Origin: UBA8828 sp046315175
Lineage (GTDB): Bacteria; Verrucomicrobiota; Verrucomicrobiia; Opitutales; UBA953
Direction of reading: 5' to 3'
NCBI GenBank assembly: GCA_046315175.1
Contig: JBKDBK010000113.1
Location: 1-19,410 of the forward strand
Length of the DNA stretch: 19,410 nt
In this document: positions 8,042-14,726 of the stretch, in pieces
Layout: every line of letters begins with the position of its first letter
Numbering within the stretch: the stretch's first letter is position 1
Notes under the pieces: generated by a model
The model's input: the letters and a program-made list of their open reading frames with translations, nothing else
Told to the model about the DNA's origin: nothing
The model's database searches: none
Program-made: the position numbers and the translations under genes

Positions 8042-8347
8042 TCAGCCGACGACGGCGAGGATCTCCTCCTCGCGGAGCAGGATGAAGGTGTCGTCGCCGA
8101 GCTTGACCTCGGTGCCGGCGTACTTGCCGATGAGGACCTTGTCGCCGACCCGGACGTCCCAGGCGACGGACTTGCCGTCGGCGTCCTTCTTGCCGGTGCC
8201 GAGGGCGATGACGGTCGCCTCCTGGGGCTTCTCCTTGGCGGAGTCGGGGATGATGATGCCACCCTTGACCTCCTCGGCCTCCTCCAGTCGCTGGAGAAGG
8301 ACGCGGTCACCGAGCGGCTTGACGTTGGGTTTGGTTTGCTTGGCCAT
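8042..8347 (-). CDS. groES: Co-chaperonin GroES (10 kDa)
   Basis: The protein is 101 residues from MAKQTKPNVKPLGDRVLL, the usual length. It forms the heptameric lid of GroEL. KPLGDRVLLQRLEEAEEVKGGIIIP includes the mobile loop that binds GroEL, followed by EKPQEATVIALGTG, VRVGDKVLIGKYAGTEVKLG and the C-terminal ILLREEEILAVV. The frame is open 27 codons upstream, but that stretch is noncoding leader. The leader CTAATCCAACCCACAACC ends a few bases before ATG, is CA-rich and lacks an SD. No CIRCE element (TTAGCACTC-N9-GAGTGCTAA) was found upstream, so HrcA control is not supported. A 9-base G:C homopolymer (8371-8379) and a palindrome (8413-8429) lie in the leader. Confidence 0.97.
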   Translation of the reverse strand: MAKQTKPNVKPLGDRVLLQRLEEAEEVKGGIIIPDSAKEKPQEATVIALGTGKKDADGKSVAWDVRVGDKVLIGKYAGTEVKLGDDTFILLREEEILAVVG

Positions 8348-8412
8348 GTTGTGGGTTGTGGGTTGGATTAGGGGGGGGGACCCGGTGGGGTCGTCCTCGG
8401 AGATGCAGGAGG

Positions 8413-8429
8413 AATGCCAAAAGGGCATT
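8413..8429. promoter_or_regulatory. Palindrome upstream of groES, possible operator or leader hairpin
   Basis: AATGCC (8413-8418) and GGCATT (8424-8429) form a perfect 6-bp dyad with a 5-base spacer, 66 bases upstream of the groES start. It is not CIRCE. It could be a binding site for another heat-shock regulator or a hairpin in the transcript; no clear -10/-35 pair was found beside it. Confidence 0.3.
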
Positions 8430-8470
8430 TCCCCCCATTAGGCAAACGCCAATGCGTGAAATCGGGGTTT

Positions 8471-8570
8471 GCAGGCGCGACGGGCGGAGTCGCCGCGCCT
8501 GCGCTCCCTGGGCTGCGGGACAGGCTGTCCCAGGCCTGTCACACCCCGCCCTTGCCTTTGCGGGCAGGGG
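8471..8570. other. Cluster of hairpins in the divergent groES / aminopeptidase spacer
   Basis: Three stems lie in the 242-base divergent region. They are GCAGGCGCG (8471-8479) with CGCGCCTGC (8494-8502); GGGACA-GGC-TGTCCC (8517-8531); and CCCCGCCC (8544-8551) with GGGC (8562-8565) and GGGG (8567-8570), one base bulged. The last ends 19 bases before the aminopeptidase start, so it may lie in its 5' leader. No T-run follows any of them. The rest of the spacer holds no open gene. Confidence 0.45.
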
Positions 8571-8589
8571 CTCCACTGTCCGCCTTTCC

Positions 8590-9708
8590 ATGGATGCCCG
8601 CTACGCCCGACTGGCCGAGGTCCTGACCGGCTTCTCCACCCGCCTGAGGAAGGGGGAACATGTCCTGATCGACGCCCACGACACCCCGGAGGCCTTCGTC
8701 GTGGCCCTCATCCGGGCCGCCCGCGAGCGCGGCGCCATTCCCCATGTGCAGCAGAGCCGGGCCAGGGTCTCGCGCGAGCTGGCGCTTGGGGCGGACAAGG
8801 CCGGGCTGACGGTCCAGAGGGGAGTGGAGCTCATCCGCATGCGGAAGATGCAGGCCTACATCGCGGTCCGCGGCTCGGACAACATCTTCGAGTCGGGCGA
8901 CGTGCCCACGGACAAGGCGCGGCTCATCTCGCAGATGCTCCGCCCCGTCATCGACCATCGCGTGAACAAGACGAAGTGGGTCGTCCTGCGCTGGCCGACC
9001 GCCGCGATGGCCCAGCAGGCGAAGATGAGCACCGAGGCCTTCGAGGACTTCTACTTCAGGGTCTGCACCCAGGACTACGCCCGCATGGTGCCCGGCATGG
9101 CCGCGCTGAAGGAGCGCATGGAGCGCGCCGACCAGGTCCATATCACCGGGCCCGGCACCGACCTCCGGTTCTCCGTCAAGGGCATCGCGGCCATCCCCTG
9201 CGGCGGCGAGTTCAACATCCCCGACGGCGAGGTCTTCACCGCGCCCGTCAAGGACAGCGTGGAGGGCGTCATCCAGTACAACTGCCCCACCATCTACCAG
9301 GGCGTCTCCTTCGACAACATCCGGCTGGTGTTCCGCAAGGGCCGCATCGTCGAGGCGACGGCCAACAACACCGAGCGCCTCAACCGCATCCTCGACACCG
9401 ACGCCGGGGCGCGGTTCATCGGCGAGTTCGCCATCGGCTTCAACCCCCACATCCTGAGCCCGATGCAGGACATCCTCTTCGACGAGAAGATCGCGGGCTC
9501 CTTCCACTTCACGCCCGGCAAGTGCTACGAGATGACCGACAACGGCAACACCTCCTCGGTCCACTGGGACATGGTGTGCATCCAGCGGCCGGAATTCGGC
9601 GGCGGGGAAATCCGCTTCGACGGCGAGCTGATCCGCAAGGACGGCCTGTTCGTGCCCAAGGCGCTCCGCAAGCTCAACCCCGACCCTCTCCTCGGGAAGT
9701 CGCGCTGA
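8590..9708 (+). CDS. M29-family metallo-aminopeptidase
   Basis: The protein is 372 residues from MDARYARLAEVLTGFSTRLRKGEHVLID, typical for thermophilic-aminopeptidase (AmpS/AmpT/PepS) relatives of about 370-410 residues. It is a cytosolic exopeptidase removing N-terminal residues. The two-metal site is visible by analogy with the family: Glu214 in NIPDGEVFTAP, Glu279 in IGEFAIGFN, His306 in GSFHF, and His325 and Asp327 in SSVHWDMV. LRKGEHVLIDAHDTPE and the YxxR/W segments fit the N-terminal domain. The open frame extends 78 codons upstream through the hairpin-rich spacer, but that part has no family character. The leader CTGTCCGCCTTTCC before ATG lacks an SD. The next gene starts 1 base after the stop. 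Confidence 0.9.
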   Translation: MDARYARLAEVLTGFSTRLRKGEHVLIDAHDTPEAFVVALIRAARERGAIPHVQQSRARVSRELALGADKAGLTVQRGVELIRMRKMQAYIAVRGSDNIFESGDVPTDKARLISQMLRPVIDHRVNKTKWVVLRWPTAAMAQQAKMSTEAFEDFYFRVCTQDYARMVPGMAALKERMERADQVHITGPGTDLRFSVKGIAAIPCGGEFNIPDGEVFTAPVKDSVEGVIQYNCPTIYQGVSFDNIRLVFRKGRIVEATANNTERLNRILDTDAGARFIGEFAIGFNPHILSPMQDILFDEKIAGSFHFTPGKCYEMTDNGNTSSVHWDMVCIQRPEFGGGEIRFDGELIRKDGLFVPKALRKLNPDPLLGKSR

Positions 9709-9709
9709 C

Positions 9710-10912
9710 ATGGCCAAGCCGAAGAAGGTGAAGTCCGCCCAGGGCAAGCTTCGCGGAAGCAAGGCCGCCAAGGCCAAGCACTCCAACGCGAAGGCCGCCC
9801 AGGCCAAGCTCTCCGGCGCGAAGGCCGCCAAGGCCAAGCCTGTCGAGCACGCCTCACCGGCTCGCAAGACGAGCCCGGGGCAGGTTCGCCGCCGCAAGTC
9901 GGCGCCCAAGGCAAGCGAGGCCAAGCCCAAGCCAGCCGCGCCCGTCGCGCTCGGCGAGGTGCACGCGCTCCGCGTGGACGCCGAGGGTCCGGGTGGCCGC
10001 CTTGACAAGGTGGCCTCGGGCCTGATCACGGGTGTCAGCCGCTCGCGCGTGCAGAGGGCGGTCGACCTCGGCCTGGTGCGCGTCAACGGCGAGGTCGCCA
10101 ACCGGCGGACGGTCGTCGCCCCCGGCGACGCCATCGAGGTCACCCTGCCCGCCCCCGACGCCCCCTCGGTCGAGGCGCGCAAGGTCCCGCTGAGGGTGCT
10201 CTACGAGGACGCCCACCTCGTGGTGGTCGACAAGCCCGCCGGGCTGATCACGCATCCGGTGACCGGCGCGGACGAGACCTCGGTCGTGCACGCCCTGCTT
10301 CACCACACCAAGGGGCGCCTCGCCCCCGCGGGCGGCACCATCCGGCCGGGCATCGTGCACCGACTCGACCGCGAGACCTCGGGCGCGATGGTGGTCGCGA
10401 AGACCGACGCCGCCTTCCACAGCCTGATCGCCCAGTTCGCCGGCCGCGAGCCGGAGAAGGAGTACCTGGCGCTGGTCGACAAGTGCCCGCGCCTCCTTTC
10501 GGGAACGCTCTCGGCCTCCATCGACCGTCACCGCACCGTCCGCGTGCGCATGGCGGTGCGGGACGACGGCCGCGAGGCGGTCACGGACTGGGTGGTGGAG
10601 TCGCGCTTCGGCCCCCAGGCCGCGCTCATCCGCGCCCTGCCCCGGACGGGCCGCACCCACCAGATCCGCGTCCACCTGGCCCACCTCGGCCACCCCATCC
10701 TGGGCGACCGGACCTACGGCAAGTTCGACCAGCCGGCCTTCGCGGGCTGGCCGATGCCGCGCGTGATGCTGCACGCCCACCGCCTGCGCCTGACCCACCC
10801 GGCGACGGGCAAGCCGATGACATTCGAGGCTCCGGTTCCGGCGGACTTCCGGAACCTCGAGGCCTGGCTGACCAAGGCTTACGGCCGGCGGGACTTCGCG
10901 GCGCAGGCCTGA
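9710..10912 (+). CDS. RluA-family rRNA/tRNA pseudouridine synthase with Lys/Ala-rich N-terminal tail
   Basis: This is a 400-residue protein, longer than the usual 300-330 because of a basic tail of about 80 residues. The core has an S4 RNA-binding domain (about 96-150: GGRLDKVASGL, SRSRVQRAVDLGLVRVNGE) and the RluA catalytic domain with HRLDRETSGAMVVAKT (217-232, catalytic Asp220), EKEYLALV, RTGRTHQIRVHLAHLGHPILGD and LHAHRLRLTHP. It converts specific uridines in rRNA or tRNA to pseudouridine; the target (RluC/RluD type or other) cannot be told from sequence. The tail contains four 10-residue repeats (residues 8-47) resembling histone-H1-like linkers and may add nonspecific RNA binding. The gene begins 1 base after the aminopeptidase stop, implying coupling. 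It converges with the I42 gene, 4 bases apart. Confidence 0.93.
   Translation: MAKPKKVKSAQGKLRGSKAAKAKHSNAKAAQAKLSGAKAAKAKPVEHASPARKTSPGQVRRRKSAPKASEAKPKPAAPVALGEVHALRVDAEGPGGRLDKVASGLITGVSRSRVQRAVDLGLVRVNGEVANRRTVVAPGDAIEVTLPAPDAPSVEARKVPLRVLYEDAHLVVVDKPAGLITHPVTGADETSVVHALLHHTKGRLAPAGGTIRPGIVHRLDRETSGAMVVAKTDAAFHSLIAQFAGREPEKEYLALVDKCPRLLSGTLSASIDRHRTVRVRMAVRDDGREAVTDWVVESRFGPQAALIRALPRTGRTHQIRVHLAHLGHPILGDRTYGKFDQPAFAGWPMPRVMLHAHRLRLTHPATGKPMTFEAPVPADFRNLEAWLTKAYGRRDFAAQA
9731..9850 (+). repeat. Four 30-bp tandem repeats encoding a Lys/Ala repeat
   Basis: The period is exactly 30 bases, giving KSAQGKLRGS, KAAKAKHSNA, KAAQAKLSGA and KAAKAKPVEH. Units 2-4 share AAGGCCGCC(A/C)AGGCCAAG at the DNA level (9761, 9791, 9821); the first unit is diverged. 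In-frame tandem duplication explains the pattern, and copy number may vary between strains. Confidence 0.9.
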
Positions 10913-10916
10913 GCGC

Positions 10917-11300
10917 TCACTTCACCGTCACGCGCAGCGTGGCGGTCTCGGCCGGGGCTTTATCCTTCTCCCAGGGCCGGGCGTAGGCGAGCACGAGCTG
11001 GCCTTCGCCGGCCTTGCGGGCCTCGAAGGTCAAGAGGAAGCGTCCGCCAACGCCGACGCGACGCTCATCCGAGGGATCCTGCACATACGCGGGCTCGCCG
11101 ATGAGGACGAGGCAGTCGGGGACCGAGGTGGCGGACCAGGAAAAGCCGGTTGAGCGGTTTCCCTTGGCCTCCACCACGAGCTTCTGCCCGAGGGAAAGCG
11201 CGATGGGGGCGCCGTGGGGAAGGACGACCCTGACGGTGTCGGGAGCCTGGGCGGCGAGGGGGGCGGCGGCCAGGGCGAGGAGGGCGAGGAGGCGGGTCAT
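10917..11300 (-). CDS. Secreted chagasin-like cysteine-protease inhibitor (I42 family)
   Basis: The protein is 127 residues with a clear signal peptide (MTRLLALLALAAAPLAAQA, likely cleaved after AQA) and one compact domain of about 105 residues, the chagasin size. The three inhibitory loops are recognisable: GNRSTGFSW (47-55, the NPTTGY-type loop), GVGGRF (83-88) and YARPW (106-110, the RPW loop). Family members block papain-type (C1) cysteine peptidases; exported forms may protect against foreign or self-secreted proteases. The loop 1 sequence is a variant of NPTTG, with STGF retained. It is last in a run with the transporter, starting 34 bases after its stop. The leader (GCACCGCTTTCCCC before ATG) has no SD. 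The target enzyme is not in the window. Confidence 0.85.
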   Translation of the reverse strand: MTRLLALLALAAAPLAAQAPDTVRVVLPHGAPIALSLGQKLVVEAKGNRSTGFSWSATSVPDCLVLIGEPAYVQDPSDERRVGVGGRFLLTFEARKAGEGQLVLAYARPWEKDKAPAETATLRVTVK

Positions 11301-11334
11301 GGGGAAAGCGGTGCCAAAGGAGGAGGTCCGGGGC

Positions 11335-12249
11335 CTAAAGTCTGCCGCTGTGCCCGTGGGGACGCAAGTTCGCTGCTTCGTCGGGCTCGACATGGACGAG
11401 GACGGAAAGCACCTCGGGATGGGTGGCGAGGATGTCGGCCTTGACTCTCCCGGCGAGGGCGTGGCCTTCCCGAACCGAGCAGGCGGGGTCGACCTGAAGG
11501 TGGAAATCGACCTCAAAGCGGTCGCCGAGCCGGCGGGCCCGGAAGGCGTGGAAGCCGCGGACGCCCGGCACGGCCAGGATGTGCTCGGAGAGGTCGCGCA
11601 GGACCGTCTCGGCGGGAGCGGTGTCGAGAAGGTCGACGACCGCCCCGCGGAAGAGGCGGACACCCTCGGCGCCCAGCCAGCCGGCCATGACCAGGCCGAC
11701 CACCTGGTCGAGGGCCGCGAGCGAGGGGTTGATCTGGGCGGAGACCACGGCGACAAGCGCCATGAGCGAGGCGATGGCGTCGGCCCGGTGGTCGGCGGCG
11801 TTGGCAAGGAGGAGCCGCGAGTTGAGTCGGAGGGCCTGGCGTCGGGCGAAGCGGTAAAAGGCCTCCTTGAGGACCAAGGCGACGCCCGCGACCCAGGCGG
11901 CGGCGATGCCCGGGACGGTCTCGGCCCGGCCCAGGGCAAGGTTGGAGACGGAATGCCAGGCGAGGCCGACGCAGAAGGCGAGGACGAGGGCGGAGATGAG
12001 GAGGGTGGCGAGGGTGTTGAATCGGTGGTGACCGTAGGGATGGTCGTCATCCTTGGGCAGGTCGGCGAACCTGAGCCCGAGGAGGGCGGCGATGTCCGAG
12101 ACGAGGTCGACCAGCGAGTGGACGCCGTCGGCGACCAGCGCGGCGGAGCCGGCGGCGAAGCCCGTGATGAACTTGGCGAAGCCAAGGACGATGTTGACGG
12201 CCAGGCTGAGCCAGGTCGTCCGCAACGCCTCGGCCTGGGCGGAGCTCAC
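11335..12249 (-). CDS. Cation diffusion facilitator (CDF) metal transporter
   Basis: This is a 304-residue inner-membrane protein with about six helices followed by a cytosolic ferredoxin-like regulatory domain (about 210-290: LRDLSEHILAVPGVRGFHAFRARRLGD...). CDF proteins export divalent metals by proton antiport. Transport-site residues appear in helix 2, DGVHSLVDLVSD (His44xxxAsp48), and helix 5, NAADHRADAIAS (Asp153xxxAsp157); HPYGHHRF follows helix 2 as in the family. The mixture of His and Asp ligands does not settle whether Zn, Fe or Mn is carried. The tail is HGHSGRL. The start is GTG at 12249, overlapping the upstream stop as GTGA, so translation is probably coupled to the 12246-12896 gene. 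Confidence 0.93.
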   Translation of the reverse strand: MSSAQAEALRTTWLSLAVNIVLGFAKFITGFAAGSAALVADGVHSLVDLVSDIAALLGLRFADLPKDDDHPYGHHRFNTLATLLISALVLAFCVGLAWHSVSNLALGRAETVPGIAAAWVAGVALVLKEAFYRFARRQALRLNSRLLLANAADHRADAIASLMALVAVVSAQINPSLAALDQVVGLVMAGWLGAEGVRLFRGAVVDLLDTAPAETVLRDLSEHILAVPGVRGFHAFRARRLGDRFEVDFHLQVDPACSVREGHALAGRVKADILATHPEVLSVLVHVEPDEAANLRPHGHSGRL

Positions 12250-12896
12250 CGGAGCGACTCCCTGCGAATGCGCTCCGCCTCGGCCTGCCAGTCGATGGCC
12301 CGCGGCGCCGCGCGGCTGGCCGCGCCCGAGCGGGCAAGCTCATCGAGATGGTCGAGCAGGGCGAAGGTCGCGTTGCCCTTGGCCTTGGAGAGGTCGGCCG
12401 AGACGAGGAGCACGCCCGGACGGGTGGCATCCTCCCTGACCTCCAGGGGAAAGGCGAGGCCCTTGCCAAGGGCGGCTCGGCCCGGGCCTCCAGGGGCGAG
12501 CTCGACCTCGCCGCGGTCGGCGAAGGCGAAGGCGAAGGCGGACACGGGGGATTCCTCGGTCGGCTGGGTGCCGGGGGCGTAGCGCTCGGTGACGAGGAGC
12601 AGGTCGTTGGGCAAGGGGCGACCCTCCCGGTCGAAGCGGTTGCGGCCCCCGGTGGTGATCTGGCGGGTCACCACGCCGGTCGGCAGCTGGAAGACGCGCT
12701 CCGAGAGCACAAAGTGCCCGTGGAGGGGCTTACCCTGCACGGCATGGTCGTAGTACATCCCGGGCAGGCTGAGGGAGACCATCACCTCTCGGCGGGCCTC
12801 GCGGGCGGGGTCGGCTTGGCGGTTGAATCCCCAGAGGAGGAGGACGCCGACCAGGGCGCCGACGCCGAAGGTGAGGAAACGCTGCTTGGGTTCCAT
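12246..12896 (-). CDS. Unknown membrane-anchored protein upstream of the CDF transporter
   Basis: The protein is 216 residues from MEPKQRFLTFGVGALVGVLLLW. One N-terminal hydrophobic helix (about 9-24) follows a basic start, then a probably periplasmic domain rich in beta pattern: REVMVSLSLPGMYYDHAVQGKPLHG, FVLSERVFQLPTGVVTRQ, LLLVTERYAPGTQP, VSAFAFAFADRGEVEL, FPLEVREDATRPGVLLVSADLSKAKGNATF, and a C-terminal helix DWQAEAERIRRE. I recognise no family. The 4-base overlap with the transporter start implies one transcript and perhaps a related job at the envelope. Its start is only 57 bases from the divergent thioesterase start. The leader (CCCTGCCTCGCCC before ATG) has no SD. Confidence 0.75.
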   Translation of the reverse strand: MEPKQRFLTFGVGALVGVLLLWGFNRQADPAREARREVMVSLSLPGMYYDHAVQGKPLHGHFVLSERVFQLPTGVVTRQITTGGRNRFDREGRPLPNDLLLVTERYAPGTQPTEESPVSAFAFAFADRGEVELAPGGPGRAALGKGLAFPLEVREDATRPGVLLVSADLSKAKGNATFALLDHLDELARSGAASRAAPRAIDWQAEAERIRRESLR

Positions 12897-12953
12897 GGGC
12901 GAGGCAGGGACATTGACATTGGAAAAGCCCGGGCGGGGGGCAAGGATGGAGCC

Positions 12954-13361
12954 ATGGCTTCCGCCACCGTCGAGACCCGCGTCCGTTTCTCCGAGACCGA
13001 CGCCATGGGCGTCACCCACCACGCCAATTACCTGTCCTGGTTCGAGATGGCGCGCGTCCAGCTCCTAGACCAGCTGGGGTGCCCCTACCGGGAGCTGGAG
13101 GAGGCGGGCTTCCTCCTGCCCGTGCTCGCCGCCGGGCTCGAGTACCTCCGCCCGACCCGCTTCGACGACCGGGTGTCGGTGACGGTTCGCCTCGAGCTGC
13201 CGGCGAAGGCCCGCCTCCGCCTGACCTACGAGGTGGGCGTGGGTGGCGAGGTCCTGGCCCGGGGCTTCACCGAGCACGCCTTCGTCAACCGCGCGTTCAA
13301 GCCCGTGCGCCCGCCGGAGGCCTTCACGGCGGCCCTTGCCCGCCACGGACACGGCAAATGA
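12954..13361 (+). CDS. Acyl-CoA thioesterase, 4-hydroxybenzoyl-CoA thioesterase / YbgC-like hotdog fold
   Basis: The protein is 135 residues from MASATVETRVRFSETDAMGVTHHANYLSWFE, the normal length of the family. It hydrolyses acyl-CoA (or acyl-ACP) thioesters in the cytosol. The signature RVRFSETDAMGVTHHANYLSWFEMAR carries the Asp (D17) expected at the active site. GFLLPVLAAGLEYLRPTRFDD and RLRLTYEV fit the rest of the hotdog. Long open frame upstream of 12954 is antisense to the 12246-12896 gene and not part of the protein. It is one of the few genes here with a purine-rich, SD-like leader (AAGGATGGAGCC before ATG). Its stop overlaps the next start as ATGA. Confidence 0.88.
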   Translation: MASATVETRVRFSETDAMGVTHHANYLSWFEMARVQLLDQLGCPYRELEEAGFLLPVLAAGLEYLRPTRFDDRVSVTVRLELPAKARLRLTYEVGVGGEVLARGFTEHAFVNRAFKPVRPPEAFTAALARHGHGK

Positions 13362-14020
13362 GCCTGCGCGTCGAATCCGTCTGTCTCGGCCCCTTCGAGA
13401 CCAACGCCTACCTCCTGACGGCGGAGGGCTCGTCCGAGTGCGCCCTGGTCGACGCGCCGAAGGGCGCCGCCGGCGAGCTGCTCGACGAGATCCGGAGCCG
13501 CGGCCTGCGCCTCGCCCAGCTCCTGCTCACCCACGGCCACTGGGACCACATGTGCGACGCCGCGGCGATCAAGGAGGCGACGGGCTGCCAGGTGCTGGCC
13601 CACCGCGACGACCAGCTGATGGTCGAGGAGATCGAGCGGGTTCGCCCGCGCTACCAGGCGATGATCCCCTGGCTGGGCGACGCCGATTTCCGCGGCTGCA
13701 AGGTCGACCGCTGGCTGGCCGACGGCGACACGGTCGAGGTGATGGGACGCCGGTTCGAGGCGCGCCACGTGCCCGGCCATTGTCCGGGCAGCCTCCTTTT
13801 CCACTCGCCCGAGGACAAGCTGGCCCTCGTCGGCGACGCCATTTTCCGGGGCTCGGTCGGGCGCACCGACCTTCCCGGCGGGGACTGGAACACGCTGCTG
13901 AGATCCATCCGGACCCGGATCTACACCCTGCCGCCCGACACCCATCTCCTGCCCGGCCACGGCGACCCGACGACCGTCGCCGAGGAGATGCGCTCGAACC
14001 CCTACGCCAAGCCGGCCTGA
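13358..14020 (+). CDS. Metallo-beta-lactamase-fold hydrolase, glyoxalase II-like
   Basis: This is a 220-residue soluble enzyme. Metal ligands are easy to see: THGHWDH (58-64, the THxHxDH motif), the HVPGHCPGS segment (His at about 137), the bridging Asp of LVGDAIFRGSVGRTDLPGGD, and His in LLPGHGDPTTV near the end. Small proteins of this type resemble hydroxyacylglutathione hydrolase (GloB) and related thioesterases but lack its full C-terminal substrate domain, so the substrate is open. It overlaps the thioesterase by 4 bases (ATGA) and the following gene by 1 base (TGATG), forming a tightly coupled trio; two neighbouring thioester hydrolases suggest linked acyl-thioester clean-up. Confidence 0.9.
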   Translation: MSLRVESVCLGPFETNAYLLTAEGSSECALVDAPKGAAGELLDEIRSRGLRLAQLLLTHGHWDHMCDAAAIKEATGCQVLAHRDDQLMVEEIERVRPRYQAMIPWLGDADFRGCKVDRWLADGDTVEVMGRRFEARHVPGHCPGSLLFHSPEDKLALVGDAIFRGSVGRTDLPGGDWNTLLRSIRTRIYTLPPDTHLLPGHGDPTTVAEEMRSNPYAKPA

Positions 14021-14544
14021 TGGCGACGTCGCGCCCCGGCTGCCCGACCCTGCCCTCGCCGGACGGCCCGATGAGCTGGCGCGACCTCGAGGCGGCGAAG
14101 CAGGAAGGCGAGCCCTCCCACTATCTCGCCTGCCTGCGCTACGGGCAATGGCTCTGGACCCGGGGCTTGCCCGCCCGGGCGCTTCTGGCGGTGGACCGCG
14201 GGCTGTTCTGCGACGTGCCCTCGGGGGATCCGGCGCTGGCCGCGCATCCCCTGCCCTACCGGGTCATCCGCTGGATGGTCGCGCAGGACATCGGGGCGGA
14301 TTTCATCGGCAACCCGCGGGTGCACTACCAGCACCTGGCCGACCGCGTGCGAGGCGGGCGCGAGCACCGCGTGCGCTGGAGGGCCTGGGCGGCCTGGGCG
14401 GTGGTTCGCGCGGCGCGACCGGATTGGCCCGGCGACCCGAGGCATGAGGTGAGGGAGCCCGACCTTGGGGAGATCCGCGCCGGGCTGGGCCGGCACGGCG
14501 TCGACGGGGAAATCGACGCCTGGGCGGCGGCGCTCGGCGACTGA
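14020..14544 (+). CDS. Unknown soluble protein, third gene of the thioesterase operon
   Basis: The protein is 174 residues from MATSRPGCPTLPSPDGPMSWRDLEAAKQ. No signal peptide or membrane helix is visible and I recognise no family. It is rich in Trp, Arg and Ala, with a helical look: HYLACLRYGQWLWTRGLPARALLAVDRGLF could be one TPR-like helix pair, followed by PLPYRVIRWMV, FIGNPRVHYQHLADRV and a repeated RWRAWAAWAVV. The start ATG overlaps the upstream TGA (TGATG), supporting coupled translation. It converges with the SDR-like mini-gene, with a single base between stops. Confidence 0.75.
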   Translation: MATSRPGCPTLPSPDGPMSWRDLEAAKQEGEPSHYLACLRYGQWLWTRGLPARALLAVDRGLFCDVPSGDPALAAHPLPYRVIRWMVAQDIGADFIGNPRVHYQHLADRVRGGREHRVRWRAWAAWAVVRAARPDWPGDPRHEVREPDLGEIRAGLGRHGVDGEIDAWAAALGD

Positions 14545-14545
14545 C

Positions 14546-14683
14546 TCAGCGCGAGCCGTCGAGCCCGAGGTGGAGGATGCGGCCGGTGACCGCCGACGAG
14601 GGGTCGATCAGGCGGAGGATCGGCTCGATCACCTCGTCCATGGATAGGTCGCGCGAGAGGCCGGTGACGAGGGCGAGGGGCAT
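14546..14683 (-). CDS. 45-residue SDR-like mini-protein, probable remnant with an internal deletion
   Basis: The protein runs from MPLALVTGLSRDLSMDEV to a TGA at 14546. The first 11 residues look like the start of a short-chain dehydrogenase (ALVTGxSR is the first strand and nucleotide loop). The last 20 or so look like the end of one (SSAVTGRILHL matches the VTGQxLxVDGG region of FabG). About 190 middle residues, including the catalytic Ser-Tyr-Lys, are missing, yet the frame is kept. Nearly all codons end in G or C, so decay, if any, is recent. It follows fabF by 43 bases, with fabG three genes upstream. It cannot be an active dehydrogenase; it may be a pseudogene remnant or a small protein under selection. 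Confidence 0.5.
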   Translation of the reverse strand: MPLALVTGLSRDLSMDEVIEPILRLIDPSSAVTGRILHLGLDGSR

Positions 14684-14695
14684 GGGGTCAGTCTG

Positions 14696-14713
14696 CCGCG
14701 GCGAGGGCCGCGG
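14696..14713 (-). terminator. Weak hairpin after fabF
   Basis: CCGCGGC (14696-14702) and GCCGCGG (14707-14713) form a perfect 7-bp stem with a 4-base loop, starting 13 bases beyond the fabF stop. There is no T-run on the minus strand, so termination would be weak or Rho-assisted. Confidence 0.35.
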
Positions 14714-14726
14714 GCAAGCCCGGGGC

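Noticed and set aside
8348..8589. CIRCE heat-shock operator upstream of groES
   Set aside because: Neither TTAGCACTC nor GAGTGCTAA, nor a close variant with 9-base spacing, is present.
8469..9731. Arg/Gly/Pro-rich plus-strand open frame over the aminopeptidase
   Set aside because: Out-of-frame shadow with no domain motifs; the M29 metal ligands lie in the other frame.
12913..12918. TTGACA in the 57-base divergent spacer before the thioesterase
   Set aside because: At 16-18 bases downstream there is only a G/C run, so no -10 partner; a direct repeat GACATTGACATT explains the match as well.
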